Source: Amycolatopsis palatopharyngis
GTDB taxonomy: Bacteria; Actinomycetota; Actinomycetes; Mycobacteriales; Pseudonocardiaceae
Direction: 5' to 3'
Assembly (NCBI RefSeq): GCF_003385185.1
Contig: NZ_PQHZ01000014.1
Coordinates: 83,347 to 147,346 of the forward strand
Length of the DNA: 64,000 nucleotides
The translations under genes and the position numbers were made by a program. Shown here in pieces: positions 40,642-48,612 of the stretch. The notes beneath the pieces were generated by a model. That model worked only from the letters and a program-made list of their open reading frames with translations. It had not been told where the DNA came from and made no database searches. The stretch's first letter is position 1, and the number at the start of each line of letters is the position of its first letter.

Positions 40642-41046
40642 ATGAAGCAGCACACCAGGGCACTGCGCTACCGGCTGCCGCACGCACTCGTCCTGACAGC
40701 GTTGACGCTGTTCACCGCCTCCGGCGTCGCCACGGCGCAACAGCAGGATCCGCCGCCGGCGATGCCGGGTACCGACTGCGTGCAGGGCGAGTTCTGCATG
40801 TGGAGCAGCGAATTTCATGCGGGCGAGATCGCCAGGCACGACCTGCGGAACACCAATCCGGAGGAATGTGTCGCGCTGCCCGAGGATATGGACGCCAAAT
40901 CCTTCGCGAACCGCACCGACCGGTATGTGACGGTGTACCAGGATCGCCACTGCGCGACCGAGGGCGACTTCAGCACCTATCCGGGTGACGGGACGTTCGT
41001 CCCCCAGGCACCGTTCGCCGTCCGGGCCATCCAGATCTGGAACTGA
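40642..41046 (+). CDS. secreted peptidase inhibitor family I36 protein
   Basis: A 134-residue exported protein. It has a signal peptide (basic MKQHTRALRYRLPH, hydrophobic core, cleavage near ASGVATA-QQQ) followed by the I36/gamma-crystallin-like domain: GEFCMWSSEFHAGEIARHDL, SFANRTDRYVTVYQDRHC. Four Cys residues can form two disulphides. Members of this family in streptomycetes inhibit metalloproteases. GGGGAGA precedes the ATG. Monocistronic, followed by two hairpins. Confidence 0.85.
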   Translation: MKQHTRALRYRLPHALVLTALTLFTASGVATAQQQDPPPAMPGTDCVQGEFCMWSSEFHAGEIARHDLRNTNPEECVALPEDMDAKSFANRTDRYVTVYQDRHCATEGDFSTYPGDGTFVPQAPFAVRAIQIWN

Positions 41047-41107
41047 CCCCGAACAGGGCCGTCGCCGCCGACTCCTGGGGAACGAACAGGCGGCCGACAG
41101 CCCCGAC

Positions 41108-41169
41108 GGGATCGTGTCCCCGAGCACGATCCCGCCCGCGGACGCGGCGGACGACGCCTCCGCGTCCGC
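41108..41169 (+). terminator. tandem hairpins after the I36 gene
   Basis: GGGATCGTG (41108-41116) pairs with CACGATCCC (41125-41133), and GCGGACGCG (41138-41146) pairs with CGCGTCCGC (41161-41169). They end the inhibitor transcript about 60 bases past its stop. I see nothing else in the 305-base gap up to tRNA-Arg. Confidence 0.65.
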
Positions 41170-41351
41170 GGGTTTCCCCAGGTCCGGCGGCTGGCAGGAA
41201 CCCGCATCCAGCGCAGCCGTGCCCCGGCGCGAGATGCCGGTCGCCGGACCTGGAAACAAGAGTGAAACGATCTGCCGGTGTCAGACGATCAACTGATTGG
41301 TGCCGACTAAACTGGGGGCTTGCGGATGGCCACCGGCAGTCGGCAACACTG

Positions 41352-41425
41352 GCCCTCGTAGCTCAGCTGGATAGAGCAAGAGCCTTCTAATCTCTAGGTC
41401 GCAGGTTCGAGTCCTGCCGGGGGCA
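41352..41425 (+). tRNA. tRNA-Arg (anticodon TCT)
   Basis: A 74-base tRNA with acceptor GCCCTCG/CGGGGGC (one T-G pair), anticodon loop CTTCTAA and T-arm GCAGGTTCGAGTCCTGC. Discriminator A, no CCA encoded. The 31-39 pair is a C-T mismatch; the rest of the anticodon stem pairs. Accessory-type genes begin after it. Confidence 0.92.
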
Positions 41426-41428
41426 CAG

Positions 41429-41458
41429 AACCCCTGGTCGCAGCGCCGACCAGGGGTT
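41429..41458 (+). terminator. 12-bp hairpin after tRNA-Arg
   Basis: AACCCCTGGTCG (41429-41440) and CGACCAGGGGTT (41447-41458) form a perfect 12-bp stem with a six-base loop, four bases after the tRNA. Termination of the tRNA transcript. Confidence 0.85.
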
Positions 41459-41865
41459 TCGCGGATCACCGACCCTTCCCTCAGCGAGTGAAGTGATCTT
41501 CGGACGTCCAGCCAGGACCCATCCGCCTCGGCTAGTACTCCGGCGGCGAGATGACGGTGGTCGTGCGGGCGCGCACCCTTGCACGGAGAGTTCGCGAGGA
41601 CCGCGCGGACGGGTGTTGTCTGGGCCACTCGGCGTTGCGCGGGCATACGGGGCACCCATCTCGATTCCGCAACGACGTGACGTCTTTTCAGTATCTCCAA
41701 AGCCGGTTTCGGCGGCGAATGGATCGGGCGTTCAGCAGATCCGAGCCGCAGATCCCACTGAGCAGTTCGCCCATCGCGCAGGGATGCCGACTTGGACCGC
41801 GGATTCGTCCCGAGTGGACTCTCGCCCACCACGGCCGCAGTTGTCCCGGCCAACCGGTCTCCCGG
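41459..41865. other. gene-free stretch between tRNA-Arg and the LysR gene
   Basis: About 400 bases with no frame that has codon use, a ribosome site or recognisable protein. Composition is slightly less GC-rich than the neighbours. I found no repeat of the tRNA 3' end in it by eye, so no attachment site is claimed. Confidence 0.5.
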
Positions 41866-42756
41866 TCAGCGACCCGAAAGGACCGCCACGAATTCGTTGA
41901 TGTGCAACGGAAGTACCTCCGACTGGGTAACAAGCTCGATGCTACGCAATGGTGCGGGGTCGGTGTCGACGATCCGGATTCCGGACGGTTCTCGCGGCAA
42001 AGAGAGTTCTGGGACGCATGCCACGGCAAGACCGTTCGCCACTACTTCCAGTTGCGTCGCGTGGTCGGCGACGGGGAACCCGACCTGCAACTGGGCACCC
42101 GCGCGACGCACCAGATGCGCGAGCGCCGAGTGCGCGTCGGAACCCGGCGGGCAGCAGGTCCAGACCTCGCCGGCCAGCTCGGAGAACAGCACGGTGTCCC
42201 GACTCGCCAGCCGATGACCGTCCGGCAGGACCAGCCGCGCTCGTTCGGTGAGCAGGCGGGTGACGTCCGCGCCTTGCGAGATCGTCGAGGGGAGGTCGTG
42301 CCAGTACTCGGCCGCGACGACGTCCAGCCCGTCCTCGTGCAGTGCCCTCAGGTGGTCCACCGTCTCGCCATCGCGCAGCGACACGCGCACTCGCGGGTTG
42401 CGGTCGGTGAACTCGCGCACCCGCCGGAGCAAGAACCCCCTGATGGCCGAGGAGATCGCGCCGACCCGCACGGTGCCCTGCAGCTCGCCGGCGCGCCCGG
42501 CGAGGTCGCGTTCGGCGTGCTCCACCACGCGCGCGACCGTCCGCGCGTGCCCGGCGAGCACATACCCGGCGTCGGTCAGCCGCAGGCCTCGTCCGGCGCG
42601 CTCGACCAAAGCCGAGCCAACCTCCGCCTCGAGCCTGCGCAGGTGCTGCGATACGGCCGGACCCGTCATCCGCAGACTGCGCGCGGCCGCGACGACCGAT
42701 CCGGTCCTGGCCACCGCGTCGAACACCCGCAGCCGGTCCCACGTCCAGTTGTTCAT
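41866..42756 (-). CDS. LysR-family transcriptional regulator
   Basis: A 296-residue LTTR with an N-terminal winged helix (LRVFDAVARTGSVVAAARSLRMTGPAVSQHLRRLEAEVG) and the two-lobed co-inducer domain. ATG at 42756 starts MNNWTWDRLRVF. It is divergent from an EamA transporter with 73 bases between, the usual arrangement for a LysR regulator and its target. It may also control the operon that follows the transporter. The inducer is unknown. Confidence 0.92.
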   Translation of the reverse strand: MNNWTWDRLRVFDAVARTGSVVAAARSLRMTGPAVSQHLRRLEAEVGSALVERAGRGLRLTDAGYVLAGHARTVARVVEHAERDLAGRAGELQGTVRVGAISSAIRGFLLRRVREFTDRNPRVRVSLRDGETVDHLRALHEDGLDVVAAEYWHDLPSTISQGADVTRLLTERARLVLPDGHRLASRDTVLFSELAGEVWTCCPPGSDAHSALAHLVRRAGAQLQVGFPVADHATQLEVVANGLAVACVPELSLPREPSGIRIVDTDPAPLRSIELVTQSEVLPLHINEFVAVLSGR

Positions 42757-42829
42757 GTAGTTCTGCTTAGCAGCACCCGGTAGGGATGCGACCTGGACCC
42801 GTCATGGATCACCCGTCAAGACTAGTTCC

Positions 42830-43777
42830 GTGGCGACCGACATCCAGCTGAACCCGGCCTCCAGCACGACGCTGCCCGCTCCGGGCAGCGGGCGGTCGGG
42901 GCCCGCGCTGCTCGTACTGACCGGCGCGGGTTGCCTGTCGGCCTCCGCGGTGCTGGTGAAAGTGGCGGCGGTGGACCCGGCGACCTCAGCGTTCCTGCGC
43001 TGCGCCATCGCGGTCGTCGTACTGGCGCCGCTGGCGTGGCGGGAATGCCGGCGATTCGGGGCATTGTCCCGCCGCGGGGTCGTGGTGGCGCTCGTCGCCG
43101 GTGCGGCCCTTGGTGCCGACTATGTCATGTGGACGCGCAGTATCTTCGATGTCGGCGCCGGAATCGCGACCGTACTGATCAACGTGCAGGTCGTCATACT
43201 CCCGTTGCTCGGTTTGCTCATCGACCGTGAACGACTCAGCAGGCGGTTCGTCCTGGCCTGCCCCGCCATGCTGGCCGGCATCGTACTCATCAGCGGGGTA
43301 CTGGAAAGCGGAGTTATCGCACCGAACACCGTGCGCGGCACCGTGTTCGGCATCCTGGCAGGCGCCGCGTACGCGCTGTACCTGTATCTGACGCGACGGC
43401 AGGGCCGGGCCGAACCGGGGCGAACCGTGACGCCGCTTGCCATCGCGACGGCGAGCGCCGCGGTCACGGCCGCCGCGCTTTCCCCGCTCAGCAGCGGCAT
43501 CCACCTCGGTGCGATCTCACCGGCTTCGTGGCTGGCGATGATCGGTCTCGCCGTGCTCGGCCAGGTGTTCGCGTGGCTCCTCATCAATTCCGGTTCCCCG
43601 CACCTGCCCGCGAACCAAACCGCGGCTCTGCTGTTGACCCAGCCGGTGGCGACCGTGCTGCTGAGCCTGCTCATACTCGCCGAAGTTCCGTCCGCGCTCG
43701 AAGTGTGCGGAATGGTGCTGGTGCTCGCATCGATTGCCGTGGCCAACCGCGTCTGGAATCGTCCACATCGGACTTGA
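42830..43777 (+). CDS. EamA/DMT-superfamily transporter
   Basis: A 315-residue drug/metabolite transporter with ten predicted membrane helices in two EamA halves (first from LLVLTGAGCLSASAVLVKVA, second from NTVRGTVFGILAGAAYALYLYL). Such proteins usually export amino acids, amines or metabolites. GTG at 42830 has no Shine-Dalgarno and may be leaderless. It is controlled presumably by the divergent LysR. The five-gene operon beginning 196 bases downstream on the same strand could make or consume its substrate. Confidence 0.88.
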   Translation: MATDIQLNPASSTTLPAPGSGRSGPALLVLTGAGCLSASAVLVKVAAVDPATSAFLRCAIAVVVLAPLAWRECRRFGALSRRGVVVALVAGAALGADYVMWTRSIFDVGAGIATVLINVQVVILPLLGLLIDRERLSRRFVLACPAMLAGIVLISGVLESGVIAPNTVRGTVFGILAGAAYALYLYLTRRQGRAEPGRTVTPLAIATASAAVTAAALSPLSSGIHLGAISPASWLAMIGLAVLGQVFAWLLINSGSPHLPANQTAALLLTQPVATVLLSLLILAEVPSALEVCGMVLVLASIAVANRVWNRPHRT

Positions 43778-43778
43778 T

Positions 43779-43802
43779 TCGCGAGTACAACTTGTCTCGC
43801 GA
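43779..43802. terminator. short inverted repeat after the EamA gene
   Basis: TCGCGAG (43779-43785) and CTCGCGA (43796-43802) are separated by 10 bases, directly after the transporter stop. It may be a weak terminator or an operator for the downstream operon. The following 170 bases are unusually AT-rich (for example TTTGTTATTAACG) and should hold the operon promoter. Confidence 0.35.
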
Positions 43803-43973
43803 CGAAACTCGGCATTTGTTGCCTGGATCACATTTCCCATGGCACTGTTGAAAGTTTCCCCAATACGATGTTCGTTTGTTATTAACGCTTTTGGCGGTGT
43901 CCGCCGGAAACCTTTACTGGTGTACTGAACGCAGCTCATCGGAAATGAAGAACTTCTGGGGAGATTGTTCGCC

Positions 43974-44792
43974 TTGAGCACCGAGACCAGAACTGATCTG
44001 ATCGACACCATTGCGCTCCGCAACGACGCGCGCGCACCGACCGCCGAATCCGCCGCGGATTCACGGCACTATGACGACTACTTCCGTATCGACCGTACAG
44101 AGGACCCTGCCGCCTGGTGGGCGGGTGCCCAGCGCGTGGTCAGGCTGGTGGTGGACGACCTGTCCGCCGCCGGCCTCGACGAGGACCTCCAGGCAGACCT
44201 CCTCGCCGGGGTCAGCAGGCTGCTGCTGGCCAGCACTTCAGTCCCGGCACACAGCGGGACCACGACGCCGAACCGGGTGCCACCACACGGCGAGAACGAC
44301 GTGGCGGCCCTGCGCTGGAAACTGGGCCACCACCTGTTCCACCACGTGCTGTCGCTGATGAACTCCCACGCGGACGGCATCGCGTCCGCGCTGGACGAGC
44401 CGGATTGGGTCACCGTCCGGCTGCTGGTGGCGGAACTGACCGTGCTTTATGACGCGGCCACGGCCACCATGCACTACGCGTCGACCTTCCCCGTCTCTGC
44501 TTACGAGGAGACCATCCGCCCGTCCATGGAGCCGCCGTGGATGCCGCCGGGCTTCTCCGGAGTGTTCAACCGGGAACACGAGACCTTGCTGGACAGCCTC
44601 ACCGGCTTGAAACCCCGGCTGCGCGGCCGGACTGCGGAACGGTCGCTGCCCGCGGACGTCGCGACGACTTCCCGCGCACTGTGGAAAGCGCAATCACGAA
44701 ACCGCAGAGAGCACAAACTGATTTGCGAGAAATTCGTACCCGGCGGCGGGTCGCTGCTGCAACAACATTTCGACGAAACGAAGAAGGGATGA
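43974..44792 (+). CDS. unknown His-rich helical protein, first gene of a five-gene operon
   Basis: A 272-residue soluble protein I do not recognise. Secondary structure looks all-helical. Its most striking part is residues 119-132 (HHLFHHVLSLMNSH), two His pairs plus a third His one to three turns along a helix, with another His at about 167; this could hold a metal or haem. An Asp/Tyr-rich region (RHYDDYFRID) precedes it. TTG at 43974 has GGGGAGA about nine bases upstream; TTG at 43965 is too close. Its stop overlaps the next ATG (ATGA). No signal peptide. Oxygenase-like function is a guess from partners. Confidence 0.7.
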   Translation: MSTETRTDLIDTIALRNDARAPTAESAADSRHYDDYFRIDRTEDPAAWWAGAQRVVRLVVDDLSAAGLDEDLQADLLAGVSRLLLASTSVPAHSGTTTPNRVPPHGENDVAALRWKLGHHLFHHVLSLMNSHADGIASALDEPDWVTVRLLVAELTVLYDAATATMHYASTFPVSAYEETIRPSMEPPWMPPGFSGVFNREHETLLDSLTGLKPRLRGRTAERSLPADVATTSRALWKAQSRNRREHKLICEKFVPGGGSLLQQHFDETKKG

Positions 44793-45109
44793 TCTGCGTG
44801 CCCATTACCGTGATCGAACACTGGCACCTCAAGCAGGAATTCGCGGACAAGGCATTCGAAGTGATGCAGGAGATGGACGACCTGCTGGAGGACAACGCGC
44901 ACGACAGCCCGGGCTGGGCTGGCCACGCGCGGTTCTTCAAACTCGGCTCCGAGCCCACACGCGTCATGATGATCTACGCGTGGGAGACACACGCGGAGCA
45001 CAAACGGCTGCTGGAGTCCGAAACCCCGTTGCTGAGCGAGTTCATGTCCCGTTACTGCACCCGGGAGCGCGAGGTCGAGTACGCCGAAGAGTTGCCGGTC
45101 GATGTCTGA
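44789..45109 (+). CDS. antibiotic biosynthesis monooxygenase (ABM)-like small protein
   Basis: A 106-residue ferredoxin-like alpha+beta barrel protein: ITVIEHWHLKQEFADKAFEVMQEMDDLL, GWAGHARFFKLGSEPTRVMMIYAWETHAEHKRLLES. This is the ABM/stress-responsive barrel pattern. Members are cofactor-free monooxygenases or structural partners. The ATG overlaps the previous stop by four bases and its own stop overlaps the next start by eight, so it belongs to a tight operon. GTG at 44798 is an alternative start. Confidence 0.7.
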   Translation: MICVPITVIEHWHLKQEFADKAFEVMQEMDDLLEDNAHDSPGWAGHARFFKLGSEPTRVMMIYAWETHAEHKRLLESETPLLSEFMSRYCTREREVEYAEELPVDV

Positions 45110-46607
45110 CGGCACCGGCGGCACTGGAGGTTCCTTCGGCGACTGGGCGCCCGAGGAGCTCCGCGACGCGGGGATCGCCCTGCTCGACCGGCTGGCGGCA
45201 CACTTCAGCTCCCTCGACACCCAGCGCGTCCGCCCCGAGGACCTGTCCGAGGAGCGGATCGCGGCGCCGTTCCGTGGTCCCTTGCCCGAGCGGAGCACGG
45301 CGTTCGGCGAACTGCTCGACCGCACCTGGCGTGACGTGGTTCCCGGCCTGACACAGTGGAATCACCCTGGGCACCACGCCTATTTCAGCAACAGCTCCTC
45401 GGCTCCGGCGATGCTGGGCGAGCTGTTCACGGCCGCCTTCAACGTCAACGTCATGGTGTGGGAGTCCGCGCCCGCGGCGGCTGCGGTCGAACGGCAGACC
45501 TTGGACTGGCTCGCGGACCTGTGCGGCCTGGACTGGCCCGAAGCCGATTCGGTGCTCGTCGACGGCGCCTCGCTGGCCACCTGCTACGCCCTGTGCGCGG
45601 CCAGGCAACGCCTGGGCGGCCACAACTGGCGCGAGGAGGGGGCTTCGGGCGCTCCTCGGTTGCGGGTCTACTGCACGGACCAGACGCACAGTTCCGTTGC
45701 CAAGGCCGCGATCGCGCTCGGGATCGGTACGCGCAACGTCGTGCAGTTGCGCGTCGACGACGGCATCCTCTCCCCTGCCAGGCTCCGCAGGGCCATTGCC
45801 GAGGACCGCTCCCACGGGTTCGTCCCCCTCGCGGTGGTGGCGAACCTCGGCACGACCAACGTGGCCGCGATCGACCCGGTCGAGGAGATCGCCGAAGTGT
45901 GCGGGGAGGAGCGCGTTTGGCTCCACGTCGACGCCGCCTACGGTGGGTTCTGGCGGATCGTGCCACAGATCGCCGAGGTTCTCCCGACCCTTGCCCGCGC
46001 GGACTCGGTGGTGGCCAACCCGCACAAGGTGCTGTTCTGCCCGATGGAGGCGTCCGCGCTGTTCGTCCGACACCCGGGCGCACTGCGCGAGACGTTCTCG
46101 CTCGTACCGGAGTACCTGCGGACCACCACCGGTGATGACCGGCTCGACCATATGAACTACTCGCTGCAGCTCGGCCGGCAGTTCCGTGCGCTGAAAGTGT
46201 GGTGGGTGCTGCAGTCCTTCGGCCGGGAGGGGCTGCGGAGCCGGCTGGAGCACTCGGTGCGACTGGCGGAGTCGCTCACCGCGAGAATCGACGAGCACCC
46301 GCACTGGCGACCGGCCCGCCGGTCGGTACTGCCGCTGGTGACGATGGTCTACGACGATCCCGCGCTGGGCGCCGAAGGTGGCGACCGCCTGGCGGCGGAG
46401 GTACACCGGCTGATCAACGCGGAAGGCGGCAGCGCGGTCTCCCACACGCGGTACCAGGACCGCTACGCGCTGCGCGTCTCCATCGGCAACATCCACACCG
46501 CGCACCGGCACATCGAGTCGCTGTGGGACTCGATTCGGCGCGCGGAGAAGACCGTGTTGGAAGGAGTTGAGCATGGAGATCACGACCTCGCCCGCACCCG
46601 CCCTTGA
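45102..46607 (+). CDS. pyridoxal-phosphate-dependent amino-acid decarboxylase (group II)
   Basis: A 501-residue enzyme of the aromatic-amino-acid/glutamate decarboxylase family. The N-terminal substrate region (WNHPGHHAYFSNSSSAPAMLGEL), the His that stacks on the cofactor ring (TDQTHSSVAKAA), the Asp holding the pyridine nitrogen (HVDAAYGG) and the Schiff-base Lys309 (VANPHKVLFCP) are all present, so it looks active. The substrate cannot be read off; group II members act on tyrosine, DOPA, tryptophan, glutamate or diaminobutyrate. It overlaps the previous gene by 8 bases and the next by 35. Confidence 0.92.
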   Translation: MSDGTGGTGGSFGDWAPEELRDAGIALLDRLAAHFSSLDTQRVRPEDLSEERIAAPFRGPLPERSTAFGELLDRTWRDVVPGLTQWNHPGHHAYFSNSSSAPAMLGELFTAAFNVNVMVWESAPAAAAVERQTLDWLADLCGLDWPEADSVLVDGASLATCYALCAARQRLGGHNWREEGASGAPRLRVYCTDQTHSSVAKAAIALGIGTRNVVQLRVDDGILSPARLRRAIAEDRSHGFVPLAVVANLGTTNVAAIDPVEEIAEVCGEERVWLHVDAAYGGFWRIVPQIAEVLPTLARADSVVANPHKVLFCPMEASALFVRHPGALRETFSLVPEYLRTTTGDDRLDHMNYSLQLGRQFRALKVWWVLQSFGREGLRSRLEHSVRLAESLTARIDEHPHWRPARRSVLPLVTMVYDDPALGAEGGDRLAAEVHRLINAEGGSAVSHTRYQDRYALRVSIGNIHTAHRHIESLWDSIRRAEKTVLEGVEHGDHDLARTRP

Positions 46608-47604
46608 CATCGCCGGCTACCACCGGCGAGCCGCACGGGCCGGTGTCGTCGGACGGTGGTCCTCGGCCAACGAGAACCTGCCGTGGCGGCCCGAACCCCA
46701 GTCCGCGCCGCAACATTGGGCCTACTCCGAGCTGCGCGCGCTCGCGCTCGAAGCCACCGGCTTCGTCCGGGGCGAGAATGGCGCACTACGCGTACTGACG
46801 CTGCTCAACGCGGGCCACCCAGAACTGGAGGCCGCGGCCGGGCACCTGTACTCGGGCCTGCAAGCGCTCGTACCGGGAGAGGACATGCACAGTCACCGGC
46901 ACTCGCCGACCGCGCTGAGGTTCGTGCACGAGAGCGAAGGCGGCTGGACCGCGGTGGACGGTGAGCGGATGCCCGTCGGGCCAGGGGATGTCGTGCTGAC
47001 CCCGGCCATGAAGTGGCACGAGCACGGCAATGACGGCCCGGATCCGGTCATCTGGCAGGACTGCACGGACGATCCCCTCGTGACAGCGCTCGCGGCGAGC
47101 CACTTCGAGCTGTTCCCGGAACGCAGCCATCTCGGCCCGCCTGACCTCGAGGATCCGGCGCCGGTCCTGCCCTCGGTCACCGGGCACGAAGCGGGCGTCC
47201 TGGTGTACCGGTGGCAGGACACCCTCGTGGCACTGGCGGAGCCGAGTGCGTCCGGCGGCGGCTGGACCGAACTGCGGCTGGGCGGACCGGACGGCACGGC
47301 CGACCTCAGCCCCACCGTGGCCGGTCGCTTCCTCGCGGTGGCGCCGGGACAGAGCACCCCAGCCCGGCGGCACACCGGCGCCGCGGTCCTGATCGTGGCC
47401 ACGGGCACGGTCACCGTGTTCGTGGGTGAAACAGCGTTCCAGGCCGGTCGGGGAGACACCGTCGCCGTGCCGTCGTGGGCGCGGTGGTCGATCGAGAACG
47501 TGAGCGCGAAGGGAGAGCAGGCCGTGGTCTTCGCCTACGACGAGTCACCGCTACTGCGCGGCGCCGGGCTTTACCGCGCCGAACACGAGGAGGAAACCCG
47601 ATGA
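46573..47604 (+). CDS. bicupin gentisate/salicylate 1,2-dioxygenase-like protein
   Basis: A 343-residue protein with two cupin domains. The first has HSHRHSPTALRFVHE and PGDVVLTPAMKWHEHGN, which is the iron-binding pattern of gentisate, salicylate and 1-hydroxy-2-naphthoate ring-cleaving dioxygenases. The second (GQSTPARRHTGAAVLIV, AGRGDTVAVPSWARW) keeps fewer His residues and is probably structural, as usual. AAGGAG precedes the ATG at 46573, which lies inside the decarboxylase end. It should cleave a hydroxylated aromatic acid with O2, but the substrate is unknown. Confidence 0.8.
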   Translation: MEITTSPAPALDIAGYHRRAARAGVVGRWSSANENLPWRPEPQSAPQHWAYSELRALALEATGFVRGENGALRVLTLLNAGHPELEAAAGHLYSGLQALVPGEDMHSHRHSPTALRFVHESEGGWTAVDGERMPVGPGDVVLTPAMKWHEHGNDGPDPVIWQDCTDDPLVTALAASHFELFPERSHLGPPDLEDPAPVLPSVTGHEAGVLVYRWQDTLVALAEPSASGGGWTELRLGGPDGTADLSPTVAGRFLAVAPGQSTPARRHTGAAVLIVATGTVTVFVGETAFQAGRGDTVAVPSWARWSIENVSAKGEQAVVFAYDESPLLRGAGLYRAEHEEETR

Positions 47605-48302
47605 CGAAGATCGCGATCCTGCTCGCTTCCGCCGGCGCGCTGCCGCTGGCGGACGGATCGAGCCAGCCGTGCGGGTTCTGGGCCGAAGAGCTCGTCGGGC
47701 CGTGGCGGTTGTTCGCCGACCGCGGCGAGGTCGTGGTGACCACCCCCGACGGCGACGCGGCGCCGGTCGAGGAAGCGAGCCTCGTGCCGGAGTCCGCGTC
47801 GTTGAGCCGCGAGGAATGCGACCGGATGGTGGCGTTCCTCGACGAGCACGCAGGTGAGCTGAAGACACCGGAAGCCGCCGACCGGCTGGACATGTCTACT
47901 GTGGATGGAGTGTATGTGCCCGGGGGATACGCCCCGATGGCGCAGCTGCACAACCATCGCGCCGTCACCACTCTGCTCGGCGAAGCACGCCAGGCCGGAA
48001 CCCCAATAGCCACCGTGTGCCACGGCGCCGCGGCACTGCTGTCCCTCTACGAGCCAGCGAGCGGACCGTGGCCGTTCACCGGCCAGGAACTGACCTGTTT
48101 CTCCGACGCGGAGGAGGACACCGTCGGCATGGCTGGAAAGTTGTCCTGGACGCTGGAGCGCGCGCTCGTCGGCGCGGGCGCCGAGTACCGGTGCGCTGCC
48201 CCATGGGCTGAGCACGTCCTGGAACACCCCGGCCTGATCACTGGCCAGAATCCGGCATCGAGCACCGGAGTCGCTCGCGCGCTACTCAGACAGCTCTGCT
48301 GA
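47601..48302 (+). CDS. DJ-1/PfpI family protein
   Basis: A 233-residue class I glutamine amidotransferase-like protein: MTKIAILLASAG start, YVPGGYAPMAQL, and the nucleophilic elbow ATVCHGAAALLS with Cys at the expected place. It is similar to Hsp31/YajL-type glyoxalase III/deglycase proteins, which protect against reactive aldehydes. GAGGAGG precedes the ATG, and the start overlaps the previous stop (ATGA). It closes the operon; a 14-bp hairpin follows seven bases after the stop. Confidence 0.88.
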   Translation: MTKIAILLASAGALPLADGSSQPCGFWAEELVGPWRLFADRGEVVVTTPDGDAAPVEEASLVPESASLSREECDRMVAFLDEHAGELKTPEAADRLDMSTVDGVYVPGGYAPMAQLHNHRAVTTLLGEARQAGTPIATVCHGAAALLSLYEPASGPWPFTGQELTCFSDAEEDTVGMAGKLSWTLERALVGAGAEYRCAAPWAEHVLEHPGLITGQNPASSTGVARALLRQLC

Positions 48303-48308
48303 ACGAGC

Positions 48309-48343
48309 CACGGCTTGCCGGCCCGTCATGCCGGCAAGCCGTG
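48309..48343 (+). terminator. 14-bp hairpin ending the decarboxylase operon
   Basis: CACGGCTTGCCGGC (48309-48322) and GCCGGCAAGCCGTG (48330-48343) pair perfectly with a seven-base loop. The rest of the gap to 48612 (about 270 bases) shows no gene; it should contain the promoter of the next operon. Confidence 0.88.
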
Positions 48344-48612
48344 CGCCCTCCGATAACGCCCGAAGGTGCGGCACGATCGGCACGGATGGAGACTCCGGCG
48401 TCCGAATCTCACCTGCGGCGGCCACCACAATTCGGGCTCCGCAAGAAGTTGTCCTCGCCCATCCGCCGATATTCCGAATGATCCCGTGATCTGATTCCTC
48501 GTGCGCAACCGGGAAGACGCGACCACTTTCCGGTCGGTGTGATGCTGCGTCACAAGAGTAGCCGGCCTCGTCGGCGGCTTCGGACCTCCATGCCGACCCC
48601 ACGGGATCAAAG

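Noticed and set aside
41281..41853. A 190-codon minus-strand open frame across tRNA-Arg and the following gap.
   Set aside because: It runs through a tRNA gene and its terminator, with no family-like segment.
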